From: Phycisphaerales bacterium
GTDB taxonomy: Bacteria > Planctomycetota > Phycisphaerae > Phycisphaerales > UBA1924
NCBI GenBank assembly: GCA_023382935.1
Contig: JAHDXL010000005.1
Coordinates: 365,503 to 429,502 of the forward strand
DNA length: 64,000 bases
Direction of reading: 5' to 3'
The notes beneath the pieces are model-generated. The model worked only from the letters and a program-made list of their open reading frames with translations. It was not told the origin of the DNA and did no database searches. The translations under genes and the position numbers were made by a program. Shown here one piece after another: positions 17,258-25,528 of the stretch (positions are counted from its first letter, which is position 1; each line of letters starts with the position of its first letter).

Positions 17258-18361
17258 ATGCGGAAGACGTACAACTTCTCGGCCGGTCCGGGCGTTCTAC
17301 CCGAGCCGGTGCTCAAGCAGGCCCAGCAGGACATCTGGGACATCTACGGCAGCGGGATGGGCATTTTGGAGTTGAGCCACCGCGGCAAGGAGTTTGACAG
17401 GATCACGGCCGAGACCGAAGCGGCGTGTCGGCAGGTGGCCAGCATCCCCGACGACTACGCGGTGTTCTGGATGCAGGGCGGCGCGACGAGCCAGTGCTAT
17501 TTTGTGCCGGCCAATTTCCTCCCGGCCGATCGCACGGCCGACTACTTCCAGACCGGCAAGTGGGCCAACGACTCGATCAAGGAAGTTCCGCACTACGGCA
17601 CGTGCCACATCTGCGGGTCGAGCAAGGACACCAACTACGATCACATCCCGACGGGCGCCGAGGTGAAGTACTCGGAGAACCCGGTGTACGTGCACTTCAC
17701 GGCCAACAACACGATCATGGGGACCGAGTTCCACGCCGAGCCGACGCCCCCGAAGGGTACATTCCTGGTGTGCGATGCGTCGAGCAACATCTTCAGCAAG
17801 CCGATCGACGTGACCAAGTACGGACTGATCTACGGCGGCGCACAGAAGAATCTGGGCCCGTCGGGCATCGTGCTGGTGATCGCTCGAAAGGATCTGATCG
17901 CCAAGCCGGTGCGTGACCTGCCGACGATGATGCAGTACTGCAAGCATGCCGAGGAGCACGGACGTTTCAACACGCCGCCAACGTTCGGCGTGTACCTGAT
18001 GGGGCAGGTGTTCAAGTGGATCCTAGCCGAGGGCGGGCTGAAGGCGATGGCTGCCCGCAACGCGGAGAAGGCCAAGATCCTGTACGACTTCCTCGATAGC
18101 CAGGACTTCTACATCCCGCACGCCAAGAAGGACAGCCGGAGCAACATGAACATCACGTTCAAGTGCCCGACGCCGGAACTGGACAAGTTGTTTGTCGAGA
18201 AGGCGACCGCGAAGGGGATGCGTGAGTTGAAGGGGCACCGGATGGTGGGCGGCATGCGTGCGAGCATGTACAACGCCTTCCCGAAGGAAGGGGCCCTGGC
18301 CCTGGTGGCGTTCATGAAGGAGTTCGCGCACGAGCACGCCAAGACCGCCGCGGCGCGCTGA
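17258..18361 (+). CDS. serC: Phosphoserine aminotransferase
   Basis: SerC converts 3-phosphohydroxypyruvate to phosphoserine with glutamate as amino donor; it is PLP-dependent and cytoplasmic. The 367-residue protein opens with the family signature YNFSAGPGVLPE, has ELSHRGKEF near residue 39, and carries the PLP lysine in YGGAQKNLGPSG near residue 195. All main regions are intact and the length is normal. An AAGGAG ribosome-binding site precedes the ATG. It forms a two-gene unit with serA; no serB is in the window. Confidence 0.95.
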   Translation: MRKTYNFSAGPGVLPEPVLKQAQQDIWDIYGSGMGILELSHRGKEFDRITAETEAACRQVASIPDDYAVFWMQGGATSQCYFVPANFLPADRTADYFQTGKWANDSIKEVPHYGTCHICGSSKDTNYDHIPTGAEVKYSENPVYVHFTANNTIMGTEFHAEPTPPKGTFLVCDASSNIFSKPIDVTKYGLIYGGAQKNLGPSGIVLVIARKDLIAKPVRDLPTMMQYCKHAEEHGRFNTPPTFGVYLMGQVFKWILAEGGLKAMAARNAEKAKILYDFLDSQDFYIPHAKKDSRSNMNITFKCPTPELDKLFVEKATAKGMRELKGHRMVGGMRASMYNAFPKEGALALVAFMKEFAHEHAKTAAAR

Positions 18362-18377
18362 ACCAACGGGAGTCCAC

Positions 18378-19724
18378 ATGCTCAAGCACCTGATCGCCTC
18401 GGCGGTGGTGGGGTTGGTGGCGGTGTGCGCGCACGGACAGACGGCAACTGACGCCGGTTCTGCGCCCGACCGGTTTGTTGCGCTCTTCAACGGCACCGAC
18501 CTGTCGGGCTGGTGGGGGGCCGAGACCGAGAACCCGCGAGGGTGGATGGCCCTCGAACCGGAGAAACTCGCTGAGAAGAAGCGATCCAGCCTGGCCAACA
18601 TCCGCGCGCATTGGAGCATTGACGGAGACGAACTGGTCAACGACGGCGGCGGGCTTTACCTGACGACGGAGAAGAACTACGGCGACTTTGAACTCCTGCT
18701 CGAATACAGGACGGTCGCCGGCGCCGACAGTGGGATCTACCTGCGCGGGCTGCCACAGGTGCAGATCTGGGACACCACCGAGGCCGGCGGAAAGTGGAGC
18801 ATCGGGGCCGACAAGGGCAGCGGCGGGCTGTGGAACAACTCGCCGGGGGCCGCGGGCAAAGATCCGCTGGTCAAGGCCGACAAGCCGTTTGGCGAGTGGA
18901 ATCAGGTGCGCGTGGTGATGGTGGGCGAGCGTGTCAGCGTGTGGCTGAATGGGCAGTTGGTGGTCGATCACGCGCGGCTGGAGAACTACTTCGACCGCGG
19001 ACTGCCCGTGCCGCGCGTGGGCCCGATCCAGTTGCAGACCCACGGCGGGGAAATCCGCTGGAGAAACGTGAAGATCCGCGAGATCGGACCCGAGGAGGCC
19101 AATGCGATCCTGCGGCGAGGCGGCGTCGACGGGCCCGGCGCGGTGCGCCCGGGTTTCGAGCGGGTATTCAACGGGCGCGATTTCGGCGGCTGGTCAGGCC
19201 CGGTGGACAACTACGAAGTGGTCGACGGCGCGCTGCGTTGCAAGGAGCACCGGGGCGGGACGATCTACACCAACGCGGTGTATGACGACTTCGTTGTGCA
19301 GTTCGAGTTTCTGCTTCCGCCGGGCGGCAACAACGGGCTGGCCATTCGGTATCCGGGCGAGGGCGACACGGCTTACGTGGGCATGTGCGAGTTGCAGGTG
19401 CTCGACAGCGAAGACGCTCGTTACGCCAACCTTGATCCGCGGCAGTATCACGGTTCGGCGTATGGACAGGCGGCCGCCCACCGCGGGTATCTTCGCCCGC
19501 CGGGCGTGTGGAACTTCCAGGAAGTCACGGTCAACGGATCGCGCATTACCGTCGAACTGAACGGCACCGTGATCCTCGACAAGGACTTGGGCGAGGTCAC
19601 CGAGTTCATGTACGAGGCGAGCAAGTTTGCGGGACGCCATCGCACCGAAGGTCACTTCGGTTTCGCGGGGCATAGCGATCCGGTGGCCTTCCGCGAGGTG
19701 TGGATACGTCGCATCGAAGAGTGA
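18378..19724 (+). CDS. Exported protein with two DUF1080 (3-keto-disaccharide hydrolase-type) domains
   Basis: A signal peptide (MLKHLIASAVVGLVAVCAHG) leads 448 residues with two concanavalin-like DUF1080 domains. The first (about residues 32-232) begins FVALFNGTDLSGW and contains DSGIYLRGLPQVQIWD. The second (about 255-447) begins FERVFNGRDFGGW and contains NNGLAIRYPGEGD. Some DUF1080 proteins hydrolyse 3-keto-glycosides, others are only inferred carbohydrate-active. It is probably periplasmic. It starts 16 bases after serC but its function is unrelated, so cotranscription is uncertain. Confidence 0.85.
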   Translation: MLKHLIASAVVGLVAVCAHGQTATDAGSAPDRFVALFNGTDLSGWWGAETENPRGWMALEPEKLAEKKRSSLANIRAHWSIDGDELVNDGGGLYLTTEKNYGDFELLLEYRTVAGADSGIYLRGLPQVQIWDTTEAGGKWSIGADKGSGGLWNNSPGAAGKDPLVKADKPFGEWNQVRVVMVGERVSVWLNGQLVVDHARLENYFDRGLPVPRVGPIQLQTHGGEIRWRNVKIREIGPEEANAILRRGGVDGPGAVRPGFERVFNGRDFGGWSGPVDNYEVVDGALRCKEHRGGTIYTNAVYDDFVVQFEFLLPPGGNNGLAIRYPGEGDTAYVGMCELQVLDSEDARYANLDPRQYHGSAYGQAAAHRGYLRPPGVWNFQEVTVNGSRITVELNGTVILDKDLGEVTEFMYEASKFAGRHRTEGHFGFAGHSDPVAFREVWIRRIEE

Positions 19725-19836
19725 ACCGGTGGGCGGGCAACTCGCCCGGGCTGGCGCGCATCACCAAGCGGATCGACACGGGCGTGACGCCCGAACCGCC
19801 GAAAGTCGTTTCGCAGACGGAAAAATCGACTGCCGG

Positions 19837-19852
19837 CCTCCCGCGCGGGAGG
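19837..19852. repeat. Perfect 16-base GC palindrome between convergent genes
   Basis: CCTCCCGCGCGGGAGG is fully self-complementary, and flanking GCCG and CGGC can extend the stem. It lies in the spacer between a + gene ending at 19724 and a - gene ending at 19884. It could act as a bidirectional terminator or belong to the same REP-like class as 7262-7280. Confidence 0.4.
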
Positions 19853-19883
19853 ATGTCGGCCTCGCCCGTGACGTGGAGCGGAG

Positions 19884-20687
19884 TTACTCCGGCAGCCGGA
19901 TCGTGCCTTCGAGGTAAGTCACAGCGTGCCCGCTGACGCGGACACGGTCGCCTTCGAGTTTGCACCACAAGCGCCCGCCGCGGCGGGAAACCTGGTGGGC
20001 GGTGAGATCCTTGCGACCGAATTTCTCGGCCCAATAGGGCACCAGCGAGCACTGGGCCGAACCAGTCACGGGGTCTTCGTCCACGCCGAGATTCGGAGCG
20101 AAGAAGCGGACGACATAGTCGTGCCCGGCGCCAGGGGCGGTGATGATGACGCCGCCGTCGGTGACGGTACGGAGCATGGCGAAGTCGGGGTCAACTTCGT
20201 GCACGCTCTTCTTGCTCTCGAAGACGCAGAGGAGATTGTGTCCGGAGCGATAGGCCTCGATGGGTTCGCGGCCCAGGCCACGGATCAGCGCATTGGTGAT
20301 GTCGGTCGGCTCACGTCCGTAAGCGGGCAGGTCGAGTGAGATGCGGTCGGCGTCGTGGGTGACGGTGATGACACCCGACCGCCGCGTCGAGAAGCGGATC
20401 GTGTCGCCCCTGAAACCCAGGTGGTTCCAGAGCACATGGGCGGCCGAGAGCGTCGCATGTCCGCACAGATCAACCTCGACCGTGGGGGTGAACCAGCGAA
20501 GTTCAAAGTCGCTGCCATTGGAAGCCGGGCGGAAGAAGGCCGTTTCGGAGACGTTGTTCTCGCCGGCGATGGACTGGGTGACAGCCTCGTCGAGCCAAGG
20601 CCCATCAAGCGGGACGACGGCCGCTGGATTGCCGCGGAACAGGGCCGAGGTGAACGCATCGACGTGGAAGAGTTTGAGCGTCTTCAT
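19884..20687 (-). CDS. PhzF family isomerase/epimerase-like protein
   Basis: The 267-residue protein has the PhzF fold signature: an N-terminal HVDAFTSALFRGNPAAVV motif, the catalytic Glu at residue 43 within AGENNVSETAF, and the second-half motif DEDPVTGSAQC. PhzF proteins catalyse isomerisation by proton shift; the namesake acts in phenazine synthesis. Most members in genomes without phenazine genes, as here, have unknown substrates. It is a single gene, 31 bases downstream of aspS on the same strand. Confidence 0.88.
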   Translation of the reverse strand: MKTLKLFHVDAFTSALFRGNPAAVVPLDGPWLDEAVTQSIAGENNVSETAFFRPASNGSDFELRWFTPTVEVDLCGHATLSAAHVLWNHLGFRGDTIRFSTRRSGVITVTHDADRISLDLPAYGREPTDITNALIRGLGREPIEAYRSGHNLLCVFESKKSVHEVDPDFAMLRTVTDGGVIITAPGAGHDYVVRFFAPNLGVDEDPVTGSAQCSLVPYWAEKFGRKDLTAHQVSRRGGRLWCKLEGDRVRVSGHAVTYLEGTIRLPE

Positions 20688-20718
20688 GGGGGCAGTGTAC
20701 CGAAAAGGGACGAGTCGA

Positions 20719-22539
20719 TCAGCGATCGCCGGTCCAGGTGCTGGCGACGTGGAGTTCCTTCAACTGCTCGTCATCGACGAGGTTGGGCGCCTGCGACATG
20801 AGGTCGGCCCCGGTCTGGGTCTTGGGGAAGGCGATGACGTCGCGGATGTTGTCAGTGCGGCACAGGTGCATGACCAGCCGGTCAAGCCCGAAGGCGATGC
20901 CGCCGTGCGGAGGTGCGCCATAGGACAAGGCTTCAAGCAGGAAACTGAACTTCTGTTTGGCCTGCTCGGGTGAGAGCCCCAAAAGGCTGAACACCTGGCT
21001 CTGCACGTCCTGTCGGTGGATACGGATCGAGCCTCCGCCGACCTCGGAACCATTGCACACCATGTCGTATCCGGCCGACAGCAGCGACTCGATGCGGTCG
21101 ACGTTGGCGGGCGAGTGGTCCTTGGGGTCCAGGGCCATCAGTTGTTCGACGTATTCGGGCGTGGGGGCGGTAAAGGGGTGGTGCAGGGCGTAGAAGCGTT
21201 CGGTCTTGGCGTCGAACTCGAACATCGGGAAGTCAATGACCCACAGGAAGTTCCACTTGCCCTCGGGGATCATGTTCAAATCGCGCGCGACCTTCTGCCG
21301 CAGTTCGCCCATGGCCTTGGTGCAGGGCGTGTACGGATCGGCTGCGAAGAGCAGCGTGTCGCCCGGCCTGGCGTCCATGCGGGCGACCAGTTCGCCAGCG
21401 ATCGACTCGACAAACTTGGCGATGCCCGACTCCATCCCGCCGGTCGCCGACACCTTCGTGACCGCGATGCCCCCGGCCCCATACTGACGAACCCACTCGG
21501 AGTACCCGTCGGTTATCTTGCGCGATAACTTGTCGGCGCCGCCCGGAACACGGATGCACTTGACCACGCCCCTGGGCTTCTCGAGCGCTTCGGTAAAGAC
21601 CTTGAAGTCGCTCTTGCGGGCCACGCTGGAGACATCGACAATCTCAAGCCCGTAGCGGGTGTCCGGGCGGTCGATGCCGTAGCGTTCCATCGCCTCTCGA
21701 TAGGTCATGCGGGGGAAAGGCGGCAGATCGACACCCTCGACCACCTTCCACAAGCGACGAGCGAACCCTTCCATCGTGTCGAGCACCATGTCGCGATCCA
21801 CGAAGGACATCTCCAGGTCGATCTGGGTGAACTCGGCCTGGCGGTCGGCTCGAGGGTCTTCGTCGCGGAAACACCGAACGATCTGGAGGTACCGGTCGCA
21901 CCCCGAGACCATCAGGATCTGCTTGAACAACTGCGGACTCTGCGGAAGCGCATACCACATGCCCGGCTGCAGTCGGCTGGGAACCAGGAAATCTCGGGCG
22001 CCCTCCGGCGTCGAGCGGCAGAGCATGGGCGTCTCGATCTCGAGGAAGCCCATCTCGTCGAAGTAGTCGCGCGTGACCTTGGCGATGCGGTGGCGTTTGG
22101 CCAGGATCTCCTGCATCCTCGGACGCCGAAGGTCCATGTAGCGGTGCCGCAGGCGGATTTCCTCGCCGGGCATCTGTCCCTTGTCGTCCCAGGGGAGGAA
22201 CGGCGGCTTGGCGGTCTTGGAGAGGATCTGACACTCCGAAACCACGATCTCGATCTTTCCCGTCGCCAACTTGGGATTGGGAGCGCCGTCACGAAGGCGC
22301 ACCACCCCGCGGGCGGCTACCACGTCCTCGTTGCGGATCTTGTCGGCCAGTTCGAGCAGTGCCCTGGACGCGTCCCTGGTGTCGAAGACCAGTTGGGTGA
22401 GCCCGTAGCGGTCACGCAGGTCAACGAAGATCAGCCCCTCGCCGTGATCGCGATAGGCGTTGACCCATCCGTTGAGCGTGACCGTCTGGCCAACGTGTTG
22501 CTCGCGCAACTCGCCACAGTTATGCGTCCTCTTGAGCAT
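20719..22539 (-). CDS. aspS: Aspartyl-tRNA synthetase
   Basis: The enzyme charges tRNA-Asp (possibly also tRNA-Asn if non-discriminating). The 606-residue product has the N-terminal OB-fold anticodon domain (VTLNGWVNAYRDHG) and class II motif 2 RCFRDEDPRADRQAEFTQID. It also has a bacterial GAD insertion domain and motif 3 GIAFGLDRLVM near the C-terminus. Length is normal for bacterial AspRS. ATG 22539 (MLKRTHNCGEL) is chosen because the family starts here; the 23 upstream residues are unrelated. An exported SRPBCC protein gene lies 49 bases upstream. Confidence 0.96.
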   Translation of the reverse strand: MLKRTHNCGELREQHVGQTVTLNGWVNAYRDHGEGLIFVDLRDRYGLTQLVFDTRDASRALLELADKIRNEDVVAARGVVRLRDGAPNPKLATGKIEIVVSECQILSKTAKPPFLPWDDKGQMPGEEIRLRHRYMDLRRPRMQEILAKRHRIAKVTRDYFDEMGFLEIETPMLCRSTPEGARDFLVPSRLQPGMWYALPQSPQLFKQILMVSGCDRYLQIVRCFRDEDPRADRQAEFTQIDLEMSFVDRDMVLDTMEGFARRLWKVVEGVDLPPFPRMTYREAMERYGIDRPDTRYGLEIVDVSSVARKSDFKVFTEALEKPRGVVKCIRVPGGADKLSRKITDGYSEWVRQYGAGGIAVTKVSATGGMESGIAKFVESIAGELVARMDARPGDTLLFAADPYTPCTKAMGELRQKVARDLNMIPEGKWNFLWVIDFPMFEFDAKTERFYALHHPFTAPTPEYVEQLMALDPKDHSPANVDRIESLLSAGYDMVCNGSEVGGGSIRIHRQDVQSQVFSLLGLSPEQAKQKFSFLLEALSYGAPPHGGIAFGLDRLVMHLCRTDNIRDVIAFPKTQTGADLMSQAPNLVDDEQLKELHVASTWTGDR

Positions 22540-22588
22540 GGTTCCTCTCGCAAGCCGTTTCGGGGCCGGAGAGTATAGCGAGCAACGG

Positions 22589-24055
22589 TCAATCGCCGGT
22601 GGATTCAAGGTCTCGCACGAACTCGGCGTCGACCAGTGGCCGCTCGGAGTCCAGTTCCCGGACCAGCATGCGGTAGTGGTTGTCGTCGATCAGCGTGATG
22701 CGCAAGTCCAGCCTCTGCTCGCCCCGTTCGGTCGCGATGCGCCAGTCCCAGATCAAGGTGTCGCCTTGCAGCACCACGCGGCCTCGGGCGACGCCCGAGT
22801 CTTCGTCGAGCGACACAAACCGTACCTCGGTGCTCCCCGGTTCCAGCCAGGTCAAGGCGACGCTGTGGGGCGTCGCTCCGGAAGGGAACACGAAATCGGA
22901 AGTGCTCACGATCGAGCGCCCATTCGGGCCTCTTTGAAAACTGGTCCGAACCTCTGTCAGCCCGTGCTCGGGAAGTGTGACCTTGGAAGTCCATTGGCCG
23001 ACGAGCACCCCCAGCCGATCGAGCACCGCTTGACCAACCCGTGTTTCAGCATCAGGCCGGAACGCTTGATTGTCCCGCACTTCGACATCGGAACCACTTC
23101 CCAAAGCCTTGGCCAGAGCCTTCATCTGCTGGGTGGCTTGGGTTTCGAAAAACCTCGCGGCGGCGCTCCATTCGCGCCCGGTCTTCCACCCGAGGGATGT
23201 GCGTGTGACGCGTGTGCCGCCCGATTCCAAGGCCTCCAGACGGGTGACCGTCCAGGTCTGCTCCACGACGCCGAGCGTGGGTTCCAGCGCCGGCGGCAGG
23301 TCCAGCCGGGTAGCGAGCATGCGGTTGGGGTCGAACGCCAGGATACGCTCGACAATCCCCTCAGCCCCTGGTGCGGCCGAGTGGGTGATCGAGCCATTGA
23401 ATACCAGTTCGACGCTCGGCACGGCGCCCAGCCACGAGGCGAGCCCCTGGGGAGTGGTGAGGGCCTGCCAGACGGCCTCGGGTGGGGCAGTGGTCTCGAA
23501 TTGGCGTGAGAATGACTCGATCGGCTCGATCTGCACCTCAGACTCGCCGCCGTGCGCCTGGAAGTGGCGTCGGAGCATGTCGAGCACGCGACGATTGGCG
23601 TGTGCAAAGAAGGCCCGGGCCCGGTCCCATTCCTCACCTTCACGCCACCCCAGCGCCGAGTGCAGTACCAGCGTGTGGTGCTCGTCCAGCGGCTGAAAGG
23701 TGACGACGGCCCAGGTGTCGCCGGCAGCGGCGACGTTGGGGAACTCGTCAGCCGGGGCCGTCGTCGTGTAGGCGAGCATGTACGGCGGGTCGAACGCGAG
23801 GATGTTTAGTTCAATGGTGCCCGGCTCTCCGACCTTGCCGTCGGCGTTGGTGGCGTAACGCCCGCCGGGGCGGAGATCAACATCTGCCGACCCGGCCAGC
23901 CACGACTCCAGCCCGGCGGTGGTCGCCCAAGCATGCCAGGCCTGCTGGAGATTGGCGTCGATGACCGTCTGCGTGCGCAGCGGGTCGGGTCGAGCGGGCT
24001 GCTCAGCGAACAGGGGTGCGGCGCAGAGGGCGAGAGTGCACATGAGTTGCAGCAT
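22589..24055 (-). CDS. Exported protein with two SRPBCC/AHSA1-like domains
   Basis: The 488-residue product begins with a signal peptide (MLQLMCTLALCAAPLFAEQ). Two START/AHSA1-like domains follow: about residues 25-165, with QQAWHAWATTAGLESWLA, and about 180-335, with EAVWQALTTPQGLASWLG. A C-terminal beta-rich domain (about 345-485) includes LGVLVGQWTSK and resembles nuclear-transport-factor or DUF1579-like folds. SRPBCC proteins bind hydrophobic ligands and are usually cytoplasmic, so the export signal is unusual. It is probably cotranscribed with aspS. The ligand is unknown. Confidence 0.8.
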   Translation of the reverse strand: MLQLMCTLALCAAPLFAEQPARPDPLRTQTVIDANLQQAWHAWATTAGLESWLAGSADVDLRPGGRYATNADGKVGEPGTIELNILAFDPPYMLAYTTTAPADEFPNVAAAGDTWAVVTFQPLDEHHTLVLHSALGWREGEEWDRARAFFAHANRRVLDMLRRHFQAHGGESEVQIEPIESFSRQFETTAPPEAVWQALTTPQGLASWLGAVPSVELVFNGSITHSAAPGAEGIVERILAFDPNRMLATRLDLPPALEPTLGVVEQTWTVTRLEALESGGTRVTRTSLGWKTGREWSAAARFFETQATQQMKALAKALGSGSDVEVRDNQAFRPDAETRVGQAVLDRLGVLVGQWTSKVTLPEHGLTEVRTSFQRGPNGRSIVSTSDFVFPSGATPHSVALTWLEPGSTEVRFVSLDEDSGVARGRVVLQGDTLIWDWRIATERGEQRLDLRITLIDDNHYRMLVRELDSERPLVDAEFVRDLESTGD

Positions 24056-24267
24056 GGATCAACCCCGCGCGCTGAGCGAACTGGCCAACGGATGAGGCCC
24101 CCTGGTAATGCGTCGAATCAGGCCCGCGGCGACCCTTGTGCGTGCGTTGCGAACCGCGACGATCAGACTGTAGTCGCGGCCGGTGCGGGGGATGTGGTTT
24201 TCAGTCACGGCCACGTCGCCTCCGTTGGACGAAGCCAAGCCCGCCCGTCGGAACCTGCGCGATGATG

Positions 24268-25365
24268 CTACATGAGCGGGTTTTTCACCCCGTGCCGGTA
24301 CTCGTCGCTGGGACTCAGGCGGGGCATCGGCAGGGCGTACACGTCACTGGCCAGTTCGGTCTCCACGTCGGGAACGCTGGATTGCTCGGCGAACTCCGTG
24401 GCCGCCTTGACCTGCTCTCGGACTTCATCCTCCATCGCCTGCCACTTCTCTTCGCTCAGGCACCCGCGTTCGTCCATGAGGTACGCGGCCATGGCGGCGA
24501 TGGGATCCTTGGCCTTCCACTGATCGACCTCTTCCTTGCTGCGATACTTCTGCGGGTCGGACATCGAGTGTCCGTGATAGCGGTAGGTCTTGAGGTCGAC
24601 GAAGCCGGGCTTTTGCTCTTCCCGGCACTCGTCCACCAGCGGCTTGAAGGCGTCGTAGACGTCGCGCACATGGAAGCCGTCGATGAACACCGACTTGATG
24701 CCGTAGGTTTCGCCGCGGCGGTGGAGGTTTTCGTGGTTGGCGGTGTGTCGGTGAATGGCCGTGCCCATCGAATACCCGTTGTTCTCAATGATGTAGATGA
24801 CCGGCAGGGAGTAGAGCGAAGCGAGGTTGAGGGCCTCGTGGAAGGCGCCCTGATCGACGGCGCCGTCGCCGAGATAGCACAGGCAGACCCTCTTGGGCCC
24901 GATGCCAAGGACTTCCCACTCATAGCGGGCGGCGAAGGCGAGGCCCGCGCCCAGCGGCGTCTGAGCGCCGACGATGCCGTGCCCGCCGTACAGATTATTG
25001 GGGCGGTCGAACATGTGCATCGACCCGCCCTTGCCCTTGGCGCAGCCGGTGATCTTGCCGAACATCTCGGCCATGCAGGCCTCGGGCGTCATGCCGCGAG
25101 CCAGGGCGTGCCCGTGGTCGCGGTAGGCGGTGACGACGGGGTCGCAAGGTTCGAGGCAGGCGATCGTTCCGACGGCACAGGCCTCCTGCCCGGTGTAGAC
25201 GTGGCAGAACCCTCCGATCTTGGTCTGCTGATACGCTTGCATCGTCCGGTTCTCGAACTCGCGGATGAGCAGCATGTCGCGCAGCCAGCCGACGAGAACC
25301 TCGTCGGGCAGAGAGTCGGATGGGCGTTGCATGGTCATACTGGAATCGGTCGCGGCCTGGGACAT
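24268..25365 (-). CDS. pdhA: Pyruvate dehydrogenase E1 component, alpha subunit
   Basis: E1 alpha, with E1 beta and thiamine diphosphate, decarboxylates pyruvate. The 365-residue protein has the ThDP motif GDGAVDQGAFHEALN ending in IENNGYSMGT, and the phosphorylation-loop region with YRYHGHSMSDP. ATG 25365 (MSQAATDSS) is the first sensible start; the longer frame overlaps the S41 protease gene. No E1 beta, E2 or E3 gene is in the window, which is unusual because these normally sit together. It could belong to a different 2-oxo acid dehydrogenase, but similarity in the motif regions favours pyruvate. Confidence 0.9.
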   Translation of the reverse strand: MSQAATDSSMTMQRPSDSLPDEVLVGWLRDMLLIREFENRTMQAYQQTKIGGFCHVYTGQEACAVGTIACLEPCDPVVTAYRDHGHALARGMTPEACMAEMFGKITGCAKGKGGSMHMFDRPNNLYGGHGIVGAQTPLGAGLAFAARYEWEVLGIGPKRVCLCYLGDGAVDQGAFHEALNLASLYSLPVIYIIENNGYSMGTAIHRHTANHENLHRRGETYGIKSVFIDGFHVRDVYDAFKPLVDECREEQKPGFVDLKTYRYHGHSMSDPQKYRSKEEVDQWKAKDPIAAMAAYLMDERGCLSEEKWQAMEDEVREQVKAATEFAEQSSVPDVETELASDVYALPMPRLSPSDEYRHGVKNPLM

Positions 25366-25528
25366 GCGCGTGAGATCCTGGTCAGGGGCTTGGGTCGAGC
25401 CGGGCGCGTCAAAAGATCCCGCGCCACGGGCGGGATCGTAGGACGGGCTGGGAAGGGCGGCCATCCGGAGCGGGCAGGTACAGACCCGGCCGCCGTGGGC
25501 TCGGCAAGCCGACCGATCCCCCGGGGCG

